Both the position numbers and the translations under genes were made by a program. The notes under the pieces were generated by a model, which had not been told where the DNA came from, did no database searches, and saw only the letters and a program-made list of their open reading frames with translations. This document shows positions 8,600-18,001 of a stretch of DNA of 64,000 nt, one piece after another. This stretch comes from Frigidibacter oleivorans (GTDB taxonomy: Bacteria > Pseudomonadota > Alphaproteobacteria > Rhodobacterales > Rhodobacteraceae), in the NCBI RefSeq assembly GCF_003993775.1, contig NZ_RJRZ01000004.1, positions 124,001 to 188,000 of the forward strand, read 5' to 3'. Each line of letters begins with the position of its first letter. Position 1 is the first letter of the stretch.

Positions 8600-10156
8600 A
8601 TGACCGAGATCAGGGCGATCCGCGACGCGGCACGAGACGAGTCCGCACGGGACGGGGCCGGCCGGATCGAGACAAGGCGCGATCCGGCGGCGGAGGGCGG
8701 CGACGCGGCCGGCACCGACCTGCTGCCGCACAGCATCGAGGCCGAACAGCAGTTGCTGGGCGCGATCCTGACCAACAACGATGTCTACGACCGCATCGCC
8801 AATCTGGTGCGGGCCGAGCATTTCTTCGAACCCGTGCACCGGCGCATCTTCGACATCGCCGCGGCGCGGATCCAGAAGAACGCGCTCGCCTCGCCGGTGA
8901 CGCTGAAGGGCTTTCTGGAAGACGATGCCGGGCTGAAGGAACTGGGCGGGCCTGCCTATCTGGCCCGGCTGGCCGGGGCCGCGATCTCGGCCCTCGCCGC
9001 GCGCGACTATGCGCAGATGATCTATGACTATGCCGTGCGGCGCGAGCTGATCGCGCTTGGCCGCGACATCTCGGAACGGGCGACGCGGATCGAGGTCGAC
9101 AGCGAGCCGAAAGACCAGATCGTCGAGGCCGAACAGCGGCTGTACAAGCTGTCGGAACAGGGGGTGACGGAACGCGGCTTCGTGTCCTTCCTGCGCGCGG
9201 TGACACTGGCGGTGAAATCCGCCAATGCCGCCTATGAACGCGAGGGCGGGCTGTCGGGCGTCTCGACCGGGCTCGTGGACCTCGACAAGAAGCTGGGCGG
9301 CCTGCATCCGTCGGACCTGCTGATCCTCGCCGGGCGCCCCTCGATGGGGAAGACCTCGCTCGCCACCAACATCGCCTTCAACATCGCCAAGGCCTATCGC
9401 CGCGGCCGCCGCCCCGATGGCAGCGAGGGCGCAGTCGAAGGCGGGGTCGTGGGCTTCTTCAGTCTGGAAATGTCGTCGGAACAGCTGGCCGCGCGGGTGC
9501 TGTCCGAAGCCTCCGAGGTGCCGTCGGAACAGATCCGCCGCGGCGACATGACCGAACAGGAATTCCGCCGCTTCGTCGAGGCCGCGAAGACGCTGGAAAA
9601 CTGCCCGCTCTACATCGACGACACCCCCGCCCTGCCCATCAGCCAGGTCGCGGCGCGCTGCCGGCGGCTGAAGCGGACGCATGGGCTCGACGTCGTCTTC
9701 GTCGACTACCTTCAGCTGCTGCGCGGCACCGGCAAGGGCGACAACCGCGTGCAGGAGATCGCGGAAATCTCGATGGGCCTCAAGGCGCTGGCCAAGGAAC
9801 TGTCCATCCCCGTGGTCGCCCTGTCGCAGCTGTCGCGTCAGGTCGAAAGCCGCGAGGACAAGCGCCCGCAACTGAGCGACCTGCGCGAGTCGGGCTCGAT
9901 CGAGCAGGATGCCGACGTGGTGATGTTCGTCTATCGCGACGAATATTACCGCGAGCGCGAGAAGCCGGGCGAGGACAACCTCGAGGCGATGGCGAAGTGG
10001 CAGGAAACGATGGAGCGCGTGCATGGCAAGGCCGAGGTGATCATCGGCAAGCAGCGCCACGGCCCGATCGGCACGGTGGAACTGAGCTTCGAGGGACGCT
10101 TCACCCGTTTCGGCAACCTCGTGCGCCCCTGGCAGCAGGACGGCGACGGCTTCTGA
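8600..10156 (+). CDS. dnaB: Replicative DNA helicase DnaB
   Basis: A 518-residue hexameric helicase that unwinds DNA at the replication fork. The N-terminal domain starts near LLPHSIEAEQQLLGAIL (about 41-57) after a charged 40-residue extension. The RecA-like domain has Walker A GRPSMGKTS at 245-253, Walker B VVFVDYLQLL and the LSRQVESREDKRPQLSDLRESG block. The C-terminal EIIGKQRHGPIG-type segment is intact, with no intein. The start at 8600 fits the family; the longer frame upstream is Arg/Pro-rich and non-conserved. It follows pyrE and precedes alr, an order common in Rhodobacteraceae. Confidence 0.97.
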   Translation: MTEIRAIRDAARDESARDGAGRIETRRDPAAEGGDAAGTDLLPHSIEAEQQLLGAILTNNDVYDRIANLVRAEHFFEPVHRRIFDIAAARIQKNALASPVTLKGFLEDDAGLKELGGPAYLARLAGAAISALAARDYAQMIYDYAVRRELIALGRDISERATRIEVDSEPKDQIVEAEQRLYKLSEQGVTERGFVSFLRAVTLAVKSANAAYEREGGLSGVSTGLVDLDKKLGGLHPSDLLILAGRPSMGKTSLATNIAFNIAKAYRRGRRPDGSEGAVEGGVVGFFSLEMSSEQLAARVLSEASEVPSEQIRRGDMTEQEFRRFVEAAKTLENCPLYIDDTPALPISQVAARCRRLKRTHGLDVVFVDYLQLLRGTGKGDNRVQEIAEISMGLKALAKELSIPVVALSQLSRQVESREDKRPQLSDLRESGSIEQDADVVMFVYRDEYYREREKPGEDNLEAMAKWQETMERVHGKAEVIIGKQRHGPIGTVELSFEGRFTRFGNLVRPWQQDGDGF

Positions 10157-10173
10157 GCGCCGCTGCGCGGCGC
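10157..10173 (+). terminator. Stem-loop directly after dnaB
   Basis: GCGCCGC and GCGGCGC form a perfect 7-bp stem with a TGC loop starting at the first base after the dnaB stop. It lacks a T-tract, so it is only a candidate terminator. Confidence 0.35.
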
Positions 10174-10262
10174 CGATTGCCGCCCATGCGTCGTCAATGC
10201 GCCTCTCAACGGGCGATTGTTGGACGCTATATGCCCTTCTGACACGGTTTTGCCGCCATGCA

Positions 10263-10283
10263 GCAGTATGCTATTGATACTGC
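10263..10283. promoter_or_regulatory. 7-bp inverted repeat upstream of the VPLPA-CTERM gene
   Basis: GCAGTAT and ATACTGC flank a 7-nt spacer, perfect on both arms, in an unusually AT-rich stretch 60 bp before the ATG at 10344. It overlaps a possible promoter (TTGCCG at 10250, TATTGA at 10272, spacing 16). The geometry is that of a dimeric repressor or activator site; the regulator is unknown. Confidence 0.45.
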
Positions 10284-10343
10284 CCCCCCGAGCCTGCATG
10301 GTGGCCACGGCTGGTGACGGACGAATAATCTACAGGTGATGCA

Positions 10344-10907
10344 ATGACTTCCATACTTGGACTTGCCAAGGCGGCGGCGCTTGCCGTCGCTTTCGCTGCC
10401 GGTGGCTCGGCTGCAGGCGCGGCGACGATCGACTTCGAATTCTCCAACGGTGGGGGCACCGGCGGCTATGTCGACAGCGGTGCCAGCCCGGTTGTCGATT
10501 TCAGCTTTGCCATCGTCGGCAACAACGATGGCAGCAGTGACGTCTATACGACCATGACCGCCACGGCGACGGGCGACTTCGCGGTCAGCGGCAATTGGAC
10601 CTATCTGACGGCCGACGTGGACGGCCCGTCCTACGACACGTTCGGCTATTTCGTCGGCGACGACTATTTTCAGCTCAGCGATGATGACGGAAACGTCACC
10701 CAGCTGGGAACCTACGACTTCGACGTGGCGGCGGGCGACAGCTTCGGCTTCTACCTCTTGTCCACCGACGGCGATTACGGCGCGGCGCTGGCCACCGTCA
10801 GCGGCAGCGTGACCGTGGCGCCGGTGCCGCTGCCGGCAGGCGGGCTGCTGCTGGTCGGCGCGCTCGGCGGTCTGGCGCTGCTGCGCCGTCGCGGCCGCGC
10901 CGCCTGA
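10344..10907 (+). CDS. VPLPA-CTERM sorting-domain protein
   Basis: A 187-residue exported protein with a signal peptide (cleavage near AGA-AT, about residue 26). The mature region is acidic, low in Cys and rich in Asp, Gly, Ser and Tyr. The C-terminus is a textbook VPLPA-CTERM signal: VPLPAGGLLLVGALGGLALL followed by RRRGRAA, that is the sorting motif, a membrane span and a basic tail. Such proteins are processed by exosortases and usually end up at the cell surface or in exopolysaccharide. No exosortase gene is in the window. Base composition is less GC-rich than its neighbours. SD AGGTGA precedes the ATG. Confidence 0.92.
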   Translation: MTSILGLAKAAALAVAFAAGGSAAGAATIDFEFSNGGGTGGYVDSGASPVVDFSFAIVGNNDGSSDVYTTMTATATGDFAVSGNWTYLTADVDGPSYDTFGYFVGDDYFQLSDDDGNVTQLGTYDFDVAAGDSFGFYLLSTDGDYGAALATVSGSVTVAPVPLPAGGLLLVGALGGLALLRRRGRAA

Positions 10908-10930
10908 TCGGCTGACCTGAACGACCCGGA

Positions 10931-10960
10931 ACGCCGCCCGCCCCCGCGGGCGGCGTTTCT
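10931..10960 (+). terminator. Rho-independent terminator after the VPLPA-CTERM gene
   Basis: ACGCCGCCCGC and GCGGGCGGCGT form a perfect 11-bp stem around a CCCC loop, followed by TTCT. It starts 23 nt after the stop codon at 10907 and isolates the gene from alr. Confidence 0.8.
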
Positions 10961-10997
10961 GCTTGACCTCGCCCGCACCCGACCCGAGAAGACGCGC

Positions 10998-12047
10998 ATG
11001 GCAAGCCCCATCCTGCATATCGACCTCGACGCGGTCTGCGCCAACTGGCGCCGGCTCGACGCGCTCAGCGGGGCGGGCACCCGCACCGGCGCGGTGGTCA
11101 AGGCCGATGGCTATGGGCTGGGCGCCGGGCGCGTCGCCCGGGCGCTGGCCGGGGCCGGAGCGCGGCAGTTCTTCGTCGCCACCTGCGCCGAGGGCGCGGC
11201 CTTGCGCCGCCTTCTGGGCGAGGGGCCGGAGATTTCGGTGTTCTCGGGCCATATGGCGGGCGATGGCGGGCAGATCCGTGATGCCGGGCTGGTGCCGATG
11301 CTGAATTCGGTCGAACAGCTGACCCGGCATCTGGAAACCCTGCCCGGCCATGCCTTCGGCATCCAGCTCGACAGCGGCATGAACCGTCTGGGGATGGAGC
11401 CGGGCGAATGGCAGGCGGTGGGCGCGCTGGCGCTGCAGGCGCGGCCGCGGCTGCTGATGTCGCATCTGGCCTGCGCCGACGAACCCGATCATCCGATGAA
11501 CCGCCAGCAGCTGCAGGCCTTCCGCGCGATGACCGACGGCACCGGCGTGGCGCGGTCGCTGGCGGCGACGGGCGGCATCCTGCTCGGCCCCGAGTTCCAT
11601 TTCGACCTGACCCGCCCCGGCATCGGTCTGCATGGCTGCGCCCCCTTCGATGCGGGGCAAAAGCCCGTGACCCTGTCCCTGCCGATGGTGCAGGTCCGCG
11701 AGGTCGCAACGGACGAGACGGTGGGCTATTCCGCCACCTTCCGCGCCGCCGCCCCCGCCCGCATCGCCACGCTGGCCGCGGGCTATGCCGACGGGCTGCC
11801 GCGCAGCCTGTCGGGGCAGGCGACGCTGTGGGCGGGCGATATCCCCTGCCCGCTGGTCGGGCGGGTGTCGATGGACCTGATCACCGTGGACGTGACCCAT
11901 CTGGCCGAGGTGCCCGAACATCTCGACATCCTCGGGCCGCATCAGTCCGCCGACGATCTCGCCGCCGTGGCGGGCACCATCGGCTATGAAATCCTGACAA
12001 GCCTCGGCGCGCGCCACGACCGGCGCTATCACGGCGGCGGGGCATGA
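10998..12047 (+). CDS. alr: Alanine racemase
   Basis: A 349-residue PLP enzyme interconverting L- and D-alanine for peptidoglycan. The cofactor lysine is Lys35 in [13 protein letters not shown] and the second catalytic base is Tyr244 in VGYSATFRA. The segment [12 protein letters not shown] and the C-terminal [14 protein letters not shown] are also typical. Its last four bases overlap the mlaE start (ATGA), so it is probably translated in series with the lipid-transport genes that follow. Confidence 0.96.
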   Translation: MASPILHIDLDAVCANWRRLDALSGAGTRTGAVVKADGYGLGAGRVARALAGAGARQFFVATCAEGAALRRLLGEGPEISVFSGHMAGDGGQIRDAGLVPMLNSVEQLTRHLETLPGHAFGIQLDSGMNRLGMEPGEWQAVGALALQARPRLLMSHLACADEPDHPMNRQQLQAFRAMTDGTGVARSLAATGGILLGPEFHFDLTRPGIGLHGCAPFDAGQKPVTLSLPMVQVREVATDETVGYSATFRAAAPARIATLAAGYADGLPRSLSGQATLWAGDIPCPLVGRVSMDLITVDVTHLAEVPEHLDILGPHQSADDLAAVAGTIGYEILTSLGARHDRRYHGGGA

Positions 12048-12826
12048 GCGTGACCGCCCCCCTCGCCTGGCTCGGGCATCTGGTCCTGTCGATCCTCGCC
12101 GAAACCGGGCGGGTGTCGCGCTTCACCGGGGCCACGCTGGCGGCGCTGGTCCGCCCGCCCTTCTACGCGCGCGAATTCCTGCATGCGCTGCTGCAGATCG
12201 GCTGGCTGTCGCTGCCGGTCGTCGGCATGACCGCGCTGTTCACCGGGGGGGCGCTCGCGCTGCAGATCTATGCCGGCGGCGCGCGGTTTTCGGCGGAATC
12301 GGTGGTGCCCTCGATCGTTGCCATCGGCATGGCGCGGGAACTGGGGCCGGTGCTGGGCGGGCTGATGGTCGCGGCCCGCGTCGCCAGCTCCATCGCCGCC
12401 GAGATCGGCACGATGAAGGTGACCGAACAGGTCGATGCGCTGGTGACCCTGTCCACCGATCCGATGAAATACCTGACCGTGCCGCGCGTGCTGGCCGCGA
12501 CCCTGTCGATGCCGGTGCTGGTGGCGGTGGGCGACAGCATCGGCATCTTCGGCGGCTATCTGGTGGGCGTGAACCGGCTGGATTTCAACGGCGCCACCTA
12601 TATCAAGAATACCGTCGACTTCTTGCAGTTCTGGGACGTGGGCTCGGGCCTGGTGAAGGGCGCGGTCTTCGGCTTCCTCGTGGCGCTGATGGGCTGCTAT
12701 CACGGGATGAATTCGGGCCGCGGCGCGCAGGGCGTGGGCCGGGCCACGAAATCCGCCGTCGTCGCGGCCTCGGTGCTGATCCTCGCCGCCAACTACCTGC
12801 TGACCGAGGCGTTCTTTTCCGCATGA
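12044..12826 (+). CDS. mlaE: MlaE-type ABC transporter permease
   Basis: A 260-residue inner-membrane permease of the MlaE/YrbE family, which moves phospholipid between the outer and inner membranes as part of the MlaFEDB complex. Typical features are the amphipathic N-terminal segment, the [18 protein letters not shown] membrane span and the signature [17 protein letters not shown]. It overlaps alr by four bases upstream and mlaF by four bases downstream. The MCE subunit MlaD that completes the complex is not next to it. Confidence 0.94.
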   Translation: MSVTAPLAWLGHLVLSILAETGRVSRFTGATLAALVRPPFYAREFLHALLQIGWLSLPVVGMTALFTGGALALQIYAGGARFSAESVVPSIVAIGMARELGPVLGGLMVAARVASSIAAEIGTMKVTEQVDALVTLSTDPMKYLTVPRVLAATLSMPVLVAVGDSIGIFGGYLVGVNRLDFNGATYIKNTVDFLQFWDVGSGLVKGAVFGFLVALMGCYHGMNSGRGAQGVGRATKSAVVAASVLILAANYLLTEAFFSA

Positions 12827-13584
12827 TCCGCCTGACCGACCTGCACAAGAGCTTCGGCGCCAACCGCGTGCTGGCGGGCGTGACGCTGGAGGTGGCGCGC
12901 GGCGAAAGCATGGTGATCATCGGCGGGTCGGGCACCGGCAAGTCGGTGCTGCTGAAGTCGATCCTGGGCCTCGTCACCCCCGATGCCGGGCGGATCGAGA
13001 TCGACGGGCAGGAGGTCGCGGGCGCGCGCATGGGCCGCGCCGCGCGCGAGGCCTTCCTCGCCCGCTTCGGCATGCTGTTTCAGGGCGCGGCGCTCTTCGA
13101 CTCGCTCAAGGTCTGGGAAAACGTCGCCTTCCGCCTGCTGCACGGCCCCGGCAAGCTGTCCAAGGCCGAGGCGCGCGACCGCGCCATCGACCGGCTGCGG
13201 CGGGTGGGCCTGCGCCCCGAGGTGGCCGACCTTTATCCCGCCGAACTGTCGGGCGGGATGCAGAAGCGCGCGGGCCTCGCCCGCGCCATCGCCGCAAACC
13301 CCGAGATCATCTTCTTCGACGAGCCGACGACCGGGCTCGACCCGATCATGGCGGGCGTCATCAACGAGCTGATCCGCGAGATCGTGACCGAGATGGGCGC
13401 GACCGCGATGACCATCACCCACGACATGACCTCGGTCCGCGCCATCGCCGACCGGGTGGCGATGCTGCATGGCGGCCAGATCCGCTGGACCGGCCCGGTG
13501 GCGGATATGGACGCGACGCCGGACCCTTACGTGCAGCAGTTCATCCATGGCCGCGCCGAGGGGCCGATCGCGGCGGTGCGCTGA
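12823..13584 (+). CDS. mlaF: MlaF-type ABC transporter ATPase
   Basis: A 253-residue ATP-binding subunit partnering MlaE. It has Walker A GGSGTGKS at 34-41, the signature LSGGMQKRAGLARA, Walker B IIFFDEPTTGLDP and the switch His in MTITHDM. The DxxxD spacing and the lack of membrane spans are normal. Its stop overlaps the ATG of the PqiA-like gene by one base (TGATG). Confidence 0.95.
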   Translation: MIRLTDLHKSFGANRVLAGVTLEVARGESMVIIGGSGTGKSVLLKSILGLVTPDAGRIEIDGQEVAGARMGRAAREAFLARFGMLFQGAALFDSLKVWENVAFRLLHGPGKLSKAEARDRAIDRLRRVGLRPEVADLYPAELSGGMQKRAGLARAIAANPEIIFFDEPTTGLDPIMAGVINELIREIVTEMGATAMTITHDMTSVRAIADRVAMLHGGQIRWTGPVADMDATPDPYVQQFIHGRAEGPIAAVR

Positions 13585-14051
13585 TGCGCCCCCGCCCGCC
13601 TCTAGGGCTGCCGGGCGGCTGGATCGCGGCGGCCAACCTGTCGCTGCTGCTGCTGTTCCCCCTCGCCTGGGCCGCGCCGCTGATGCGGGCGGGGCTGCTG
13701 CCGGTCTTCGGCCTGTCGGAAATCTCGGTGCTGTCCGGCCTCGCCTCGCTCTGGCGCGACAGCCCGGCGCTGGCGCTGCTGGTGGCCTTCTTCGCCCTTG
13801 TCGCGCCCTATGCCAAGGTCGCGGGGCTGGCGCTGGTGCTGGCGGGGCGGGCGCCGCCCGCGCTGTTGCCGGCGCTGAAGGCGTTGGGCCGGCTCGCCAT
13901 GGCCGACATCTTCCTGATCGCGCTCTACATCGTGCTGGCGCGCGGCGTGGGCGTCGGCCGGATCGAGGTGGCCTGGGGGCTGTGGCTGTTCACCGCCTGC
14001 GTGCTGGGTTCGCTCGCCCTGTCGCATCTGGCCGCCCGCCGGCCCGGCTGA
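13584..14051 (+). CDS. PqiA-like membrane protein
   Basis: A 155-residue protein with about four membrane spans and a single paraquat-inducible protein A domain. The motif ALGRLAMADIFLIALYIV matches the GRWSMVDVF-type signature, with Trp and Ser replaced. It has only one of the two domains of E. coli PqiA. PqiA proteins accompany MCE-type lipid transporters, so its placement directly after mlaF fits. The cysteine pairs found in some PqiA proteins are absent. Confidence 0.85.
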   Translation: MRPRPPLGLPGGWIAAANLSLLLLFPLAWAAPLMRAGLLPVFGLSEISVLSGLASLWRDSPALALLVAFFALVAPYAKVAGLALVLAGRAPPALLPALKALGRLAMADIFLIALYIVLARGVGVGRIEVAWGLWLFTACVLGSLALSHLAARRPG

Positions 14052-14060
14052 ACCGTCGCG

Positions 14061-14110
14061 GCGGGGGCCAGCCCCCGCACCCCCGGGATATTTGTGCCGA
14101 CAAGAAGCAC
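14061..14110 (+). repeat. Hairpin plus CCCCGGGATATTT dispersed repeat, copy 1
   Basis: GCGGGGGC-CA-GCCCCCGC at 14061-14078 forms a hairpin, followed by CCCCGGGATATTTGTGCCGA and CAAGAAG to about 14107. It lies just after the stop at 14051. A second hairpin, GGGGCAGCGCCCC, sits at 14162-14175. It is one member of a family seen seven times in this window. Confidence 0.8.
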
Positions 14111-14224
14111 AGGGCGCGCGTCCTGCCGGTCCAGGGGTGAACGGCCCCCGTCAGGGGCCAGAGGGGCAGCGCCCCTTCCCCGCCGCCGCTTGCGCCCCGT
14201 GCGCCTTGCGGGCATGAAGCGCCC

Positions 14225-15586
14225 ATGGCCAGAACCGCCGCCAGCTTCACCTGCACCGCCTGCGGCGCCGTCCACAAGAAATGGGCGGGGCGCTGCGATG
14301 CCTGCGGCGGCTGGAACACCATCGTCGAGGAGGCGCCGCTGTCGCAAGGCGGCGCCAAGGCGCTGTCGGCAAAGGGCCGCAGCATCCCGCTGACCGATCT
14401 GGCCACCGAAGAGGCGCCCCCGCCCCGGGCGCGGTCTGGCATCGCCGAATTCGACCGGGTGCTGGGGGGCGGGCTGGTCCCGGCCTCGGCGGTGCTGGTT
14501 GGCGGCGATCCGGGTATCGGCAAGTCGACGCTGCTGTTGCAGGCCACCGCCGCCTTCGCCCGGTCGGGGATGAAGGTCCTTTACGTCTCGGGCGAGGAGG
14601 CGGCGGCGCAGGTCCGGATGCGGGCGCAGCGGCTGGGGCTGCATGACGCGCCGGTGGCGCTCGGGGCCGAGACCAACCTGCGCGACATCCTGACGACGCT
14701 CGATGCCGAACGCCCGGCGCTGGCGGTGATCGATTCCATCCAGACCATGTGGGCCGACACGGTCGAGGCCGCGCCCGGTTCGGTCAGCCAGGTCCGCGCG
14801 GCCGCGCATGAGCTGGTGACCTTCGCCAAGCGGCGGGGCGTGGCGGTGATCCTCGTGGGCCATGTCACCAAGGAGGGCCAGATCGCCGGCCCCCGCGTGG
14901 TCGAGCACATGGTGGATACCGTGCTCTATTTCGAGGGCGAGCGCGGCCATCAGTTCCGCATCCTGCGCGCGGTGAAGAACCGCTTCGGCCCCGCCGACGA
15001 GATCGGCGTGTTCGAGATGACGGGGGGCGGGCTGTCGCAGGTGCCGAACCCCTCGGCGCTGTTCCTGTCGGAACGCGGCCAGCCGCAGCCCGGATCGGCG
15101 GTCTTCGCCGGGATCGAGGGCACCCGCCCGGTGCTGACCGAAATTCAGGCGCTGGTCGCCCCCTCCACCCTCGCCTCGCCGCGCCGGACGGTGGTGGGGC
15201 TGGACAGCGGCCGCGTCTCGACCATCCTCGCGGTGCTCGAGGCGCGCTGCGGCATCCCCTTCGCCGGGCTCGACGTGTTCCTCAACGTCGCGGGCGGAAT
15301 GCGGGTCACGGAACCGGCCGCGGACCTTGCGGTGGCGGCGGCGCTGCTGTCGGCGCGCGAGGATGCGGCCCTGCCCGCGGACATGGCGGTTTTCGGCGAG
15401 ATCAGCCTGTCGGGCGCGCTGCGTCCCGTGGGGCAGGCGGAAAACCGGTTGAAAGAAGCGTCGAAACTTGGTTTCTCACAGGCGATCGCGCCGGAGGGGA
15501 CAAAGTCCGACGGTGGCGAAGGGATCCGGCTGCGGAAGATGGCCGATCTCGCGGCGTTTGTCGGCGAAATCTTCGGCGCGGGCTGA
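14225..15586 (+). CDS. radA: DNA repair protein RadA/Sms
   Basis: A 453-residue RecA-related ATPase that helps branch migration and recombinational repair. The N-terminal four-Cys zinc motif is CTACGAVHKKWAGRCDAC at about residues 9-26. Walker A GGDPGIGKST lies near residue 98, the RadA-specific KNRFG motif is in AVKNRFGPADE, and the C-terminal Lon-like domain has LDVFLNVAGGMRVTEPA. All the parts of a full-length RadA are present. cvpA follows after 62 nt. Confidence 0.97.
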   Translation: MARTAASFTCTACGAVHKKWAGRCDACGGWNTIVEEAPLSQGGAKALSAKGRSIPLTDLATEEAPPPRARSGIAEFDRVLGGGLVPASAVLVGGDPGIGKSTLLLQATAAFARSGMKVLYVSGEEAAAQVRMRAQRLGLHDAPVALGAETNLRDILTTLDAERPALAVIDSIQTMWADTVEAAPGSVSQVRAAAHELVTFAKRRGVAVILVGHVTKEGQIAGPRVVEHMVDTVLYFEGERGHQFRILRAVKNRFGPADEIGVFEMTGGGLSQVPNPSALFLSERGQPQPGSAVFAGIEGTRPVLTEIQALVAPSTLASPRRTVVGLDSGRVSTILAVLEARCGIPFAGLDVFLNVAGGMRVTEPAADLAVAAALLSAREDAALPADMAVFGEISLSGALRPVGQAENRLKEASKLGFSQAIAPEGTKSDGGEGIRLRKMADLAAFVGEIFGAG

Positions 15587-15648
15587 ACCCGGGCCGGACA
15601 GAACTGCGGGGAAGCGACCGAATTCGCCCCGCCGAAGGAGCGAGGGGA

Positions 15649-16281
15649 ATGGAAGGCTTCACCATAGTCGACGCCGTTGTGGCGGGCGTCATCCTTCTGT
15701 CGGCCATACTCGCCTACAGCCGGGGCCTGGTGCGCGAGATCCTCGCCATCGCCGGCTGGGTCGCGGCCGCGGTTCTGGCCTTCCTGTTCGCGCCGCAGGC
15801 CGAACCGCTGATCCGGCAGATCCCGGTCCTGAACGACTTCCTCGGCGAAAGCTGCGAACTGTCGATCATCGCGGCCTTCGCCGCCGTCTTCGCGCTGAGC
15901 CTGGTGCTGGTGTCGATCTTCACGCCGCTCTTCGCCTCGGCGGTGCAGCGGTCCGCCATCGGCGGGCTCGACCAGGGCTTGGGCTTCCTCTTCGGCGTGG
16001 CGCGCGGCATCCTGCTGGTGGCGGTGGCCTTCGTCGTCTACGACCGCGTGGTGGTGGACGAGGCGGTGCCGATGGTGGACAACTCGCGGTCCGCCCAAGT
16101 CTTCGCCTCGCTGCAGGGCAATCTGAACGAGCGGATGCCGGAAAACGCGCCGGGCTGGATCGTCGGCAAATACGAACAGCTGGTCGGCGCCTGCGGCACC
16201 CCCGCGACCCCGGTCCCGGCGCAGACCGCCCCGGCCGCGCCCTCGGACGCCGCCCCCGCCGCGCCGGCCACCAACGGCTGA
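15649..16281 (+). CDS. cvpA: CvpA family membrane protein
   Basis: A 210-residue inner-membrane protein with about four spans; the N-terminal segment FTIVDAVVAGVILLSAILAY and the internal GLVREILAIAGWV motif are typical of CvpA. The last 20 residues are a Pro/Ala-rich tail. The biochemical role of the family is poorly known: it was named for colicin V production and is often next to purF, as here. Confidence 0.9.
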   Translation: MEGFTIVDAVVAGVILLSAILAYSRGLVREILAIAGWVAAAVLAFLFAPQAEPLIRQIPVLNDFLGESCELSIIAAFAAVFALSLVLVSIFTPLFASAVQRSAIGGLDQGLGFLFGVARGILLVAVAFVVYDRVVVDEAVPMVDNSRSAQVFASLQGNLNERMPENAPGWIVGKYEQLVGACGTPATPVPAQTAPAAPSDAAPAAPATNG

Positions 16282-16440
16282 GAAACGGGCAAAGCCGGCA
16301 TTGGGGATGGATTCTGCGACGCGGCGGATCAGAAACACGCGATCCGGCGTGACAGGATCGTGACACCCGGCCCGGCAGCCCCTAAATGGGCGCTGACGGC
16401 TGCCAGCCCATTGCAGCGACGGATTCGGAGGTCACGCGAC

Positions 16441-17904
16441 ATGCGGCCATTCCTCAGCCACCCGTTCGATGACGACAAGCTGAAGGAGGAATGCGGGGTC
16501 TTCGGCGTGATCGGCGTGGCCGACGCGGCGAGCTTCGTGGCCCTCGGCATGCATGCGCTGCAGCATCGCGGGCAGGAGGCGGGCGGCATCGTCGCCTACG
16601 ATCCCGCCACCGGCTTCAACTCCGCCCGCCGTTTCGGCTATGTCCGCGACAACTTCACCTCGCGTGACGTGATGGACACGCTGCCCGGCAGCCTTGCCAT
16701 CGGCCATGTGCGCTATTCCACCGCCGGGTCGAAGGGCGCGACCGCGATCCGCGACGTGCAGCCCTTCTTCGGCGAATTCTCGATGGGCGGCGCAGCCATC
16801 GCCCATAACGGCAACCTGACCAACGCGGCGCAGCTGCGCCGGGAACTGATCGAGCGCGGCTCGATCTTCCAGTCGTCGTCGGACAGCGAATGCATCATCC
16901 ACCTGATGGCGCGGTCGATCCAGCGCACCGTGCCCGAACGGATGAAGGACGCGCTGCGCCGGGTCGAGGGCGCCTTCTCGGTCATCGCCATGACCCGGAC
17001 CAAGCTGATCGGCGTGCGCGATCCGCTGGGCGTGCGCCCGCTGGTGCTGGGCAAGGTCGGCGAGGGCTATGCGCTGTCGTCGGAGACCTGCGCGCTCGAC
17101 ATCATCGGGGCCGAGTTCATCCGCGAGATCGAGCCGGGCGAGATGGTGGTGATCGAGCATGGCCAGATCGACAGCTCGCGCCCCTTCGGCGCGCCGTCGC
17201 GCGGCCGGTTCTGCATCTTCGAGCATGTCTATTTCAGCCGTCCCGATTCCATCCTCGGCGGCCGCTCGGTCTATGAGACGCGGCGCCAGATCGGGGTGGA
17301 GCTGGCCAAGGAGGCGCCGGTCGAGGCCGACCTCGTCTGCCCGGTTCCCGACAGCGGCACCCCCGCCGCCATCGGCTATTCGCAGCAGTCGGGCATTCCC
17401 TATGCGATGGGGATCATCCGCAACCAGTACATGGGCCGGACCTTCATCGAACCGACCGAACAGATCCGCAACATGGGCGTCCGGCTGAAGCTGAACGTCA
17501 ACCGGGCGCTGATCCGGGGCAAGCGGGTGATCCTTGTCGACGACTCGGTGGTGCGCGGCACGACCAGCCGCAAGATCAAGGACATGATCATCGACGCCGG
17601 CGCGGCCGAGGTGCATTTCCGCATCGCGAGCCCGCCCACCTCCTGGCCCTGCTTCTACGGCGTCGACACGCCCGACCGCGACAAGCTGCTGGCCGCCCGG
17701 ATGACCGAGGAGGAGATGCGGCAGTGGATCGGCGTCGACAGCCTGAAGTTCATCTCGCTCGACGGGCTCTATCGCGCGGCGGGCGAGGCGGCGGGGCGCG
17801 ATCCCGAGAACCCGCAATATTGCGATGCCTGCTTCTCGGGCGAATATCCGGTGGCGCCGGCCGACCAGCTGGAAAAGGGCTTCCGCATGAAGGAAGCCGT
17901 CTGA
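16441..17904 (+). CDS. purF: Amidophosphoribosyltransferase
   Basis: A 487-residue enzyme for the first step of purine synthesis, making phosphoribosylamine from PRPP and glutamine. The N-terminal 17 residues form a propeptide; Cys18 in EECGVFGV is the glutaminase nucleophile exposed by cleavage. The glutaminase domain carries HVRYSTAG and AHNGNLTN, and the PRPP loop is VILVDDSVVRGTTS. C-terminal cysteines (YCDACFSG) fit the iron-sulphur type found in Bacillus. The start at 16441 is chosen because it gives the propeptide length; the longer upstream frame is not conserved. Confidence 0.97.
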   Translation: MRPFLSHPFDDDKLKEECGVFGVIGVADAASFVALGMHALQHRGQEAGGIVAYDPATGFNSARRFGYVRDNFTSRDVMDTLPGSLAIGHVRYSTAGSKGATAIRDVQPFFGEFSMGGAAIAHNGNLTNAAQLRRELIERGSIFQSSSDSECIIHLMARSIQRTVPERMKDALRRVEGAFSVIAMTRTKLIGVRDPLGVRPLVLGKVGEGYALSSETCALDIIGAEFIREIEPGEMVVIEHGQIDSSRPFGAPSRGRFCIFEHVYFSRPDSILGGRSVYETRRQIGVELAKEAPVEADLVCPVPDSGTPAAIGYSQQSGIPYAMGIIRNQYMGRTFIEPTEQIRNMGVRLKLNVNRALIRGKRVILVDDSVVRGTTSRKIKDMIIDAGAAEVHFRIASPPTSWPCFYGVDTPDRDKLLAARMTEEEMRQWIGVDSLKFISLDGLYRAAGEAAGRDPENPQYCDACFSGEYPVAPADQLEKGFRMKEAV

Positions 17905-18001
17905 CGCGCCGCAGCGGCGTCCGGGGGCTGCGTCACGCTGTCCGCCCCGGCCCGGCGCGCGAGCCCTTGCCAGCGCCCGCGCGGAATGCCAAAGCCGCGC
18001 C

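Noticed and set aside
10239-10255. A sigma-54-like promoter (TGACAC then TTGCC) upstream of the VPLPA-CTERM gene
   Set aside because: The GG element reads GA and the spacing to GC is one base too short; sigma-54 spacing is rigid.
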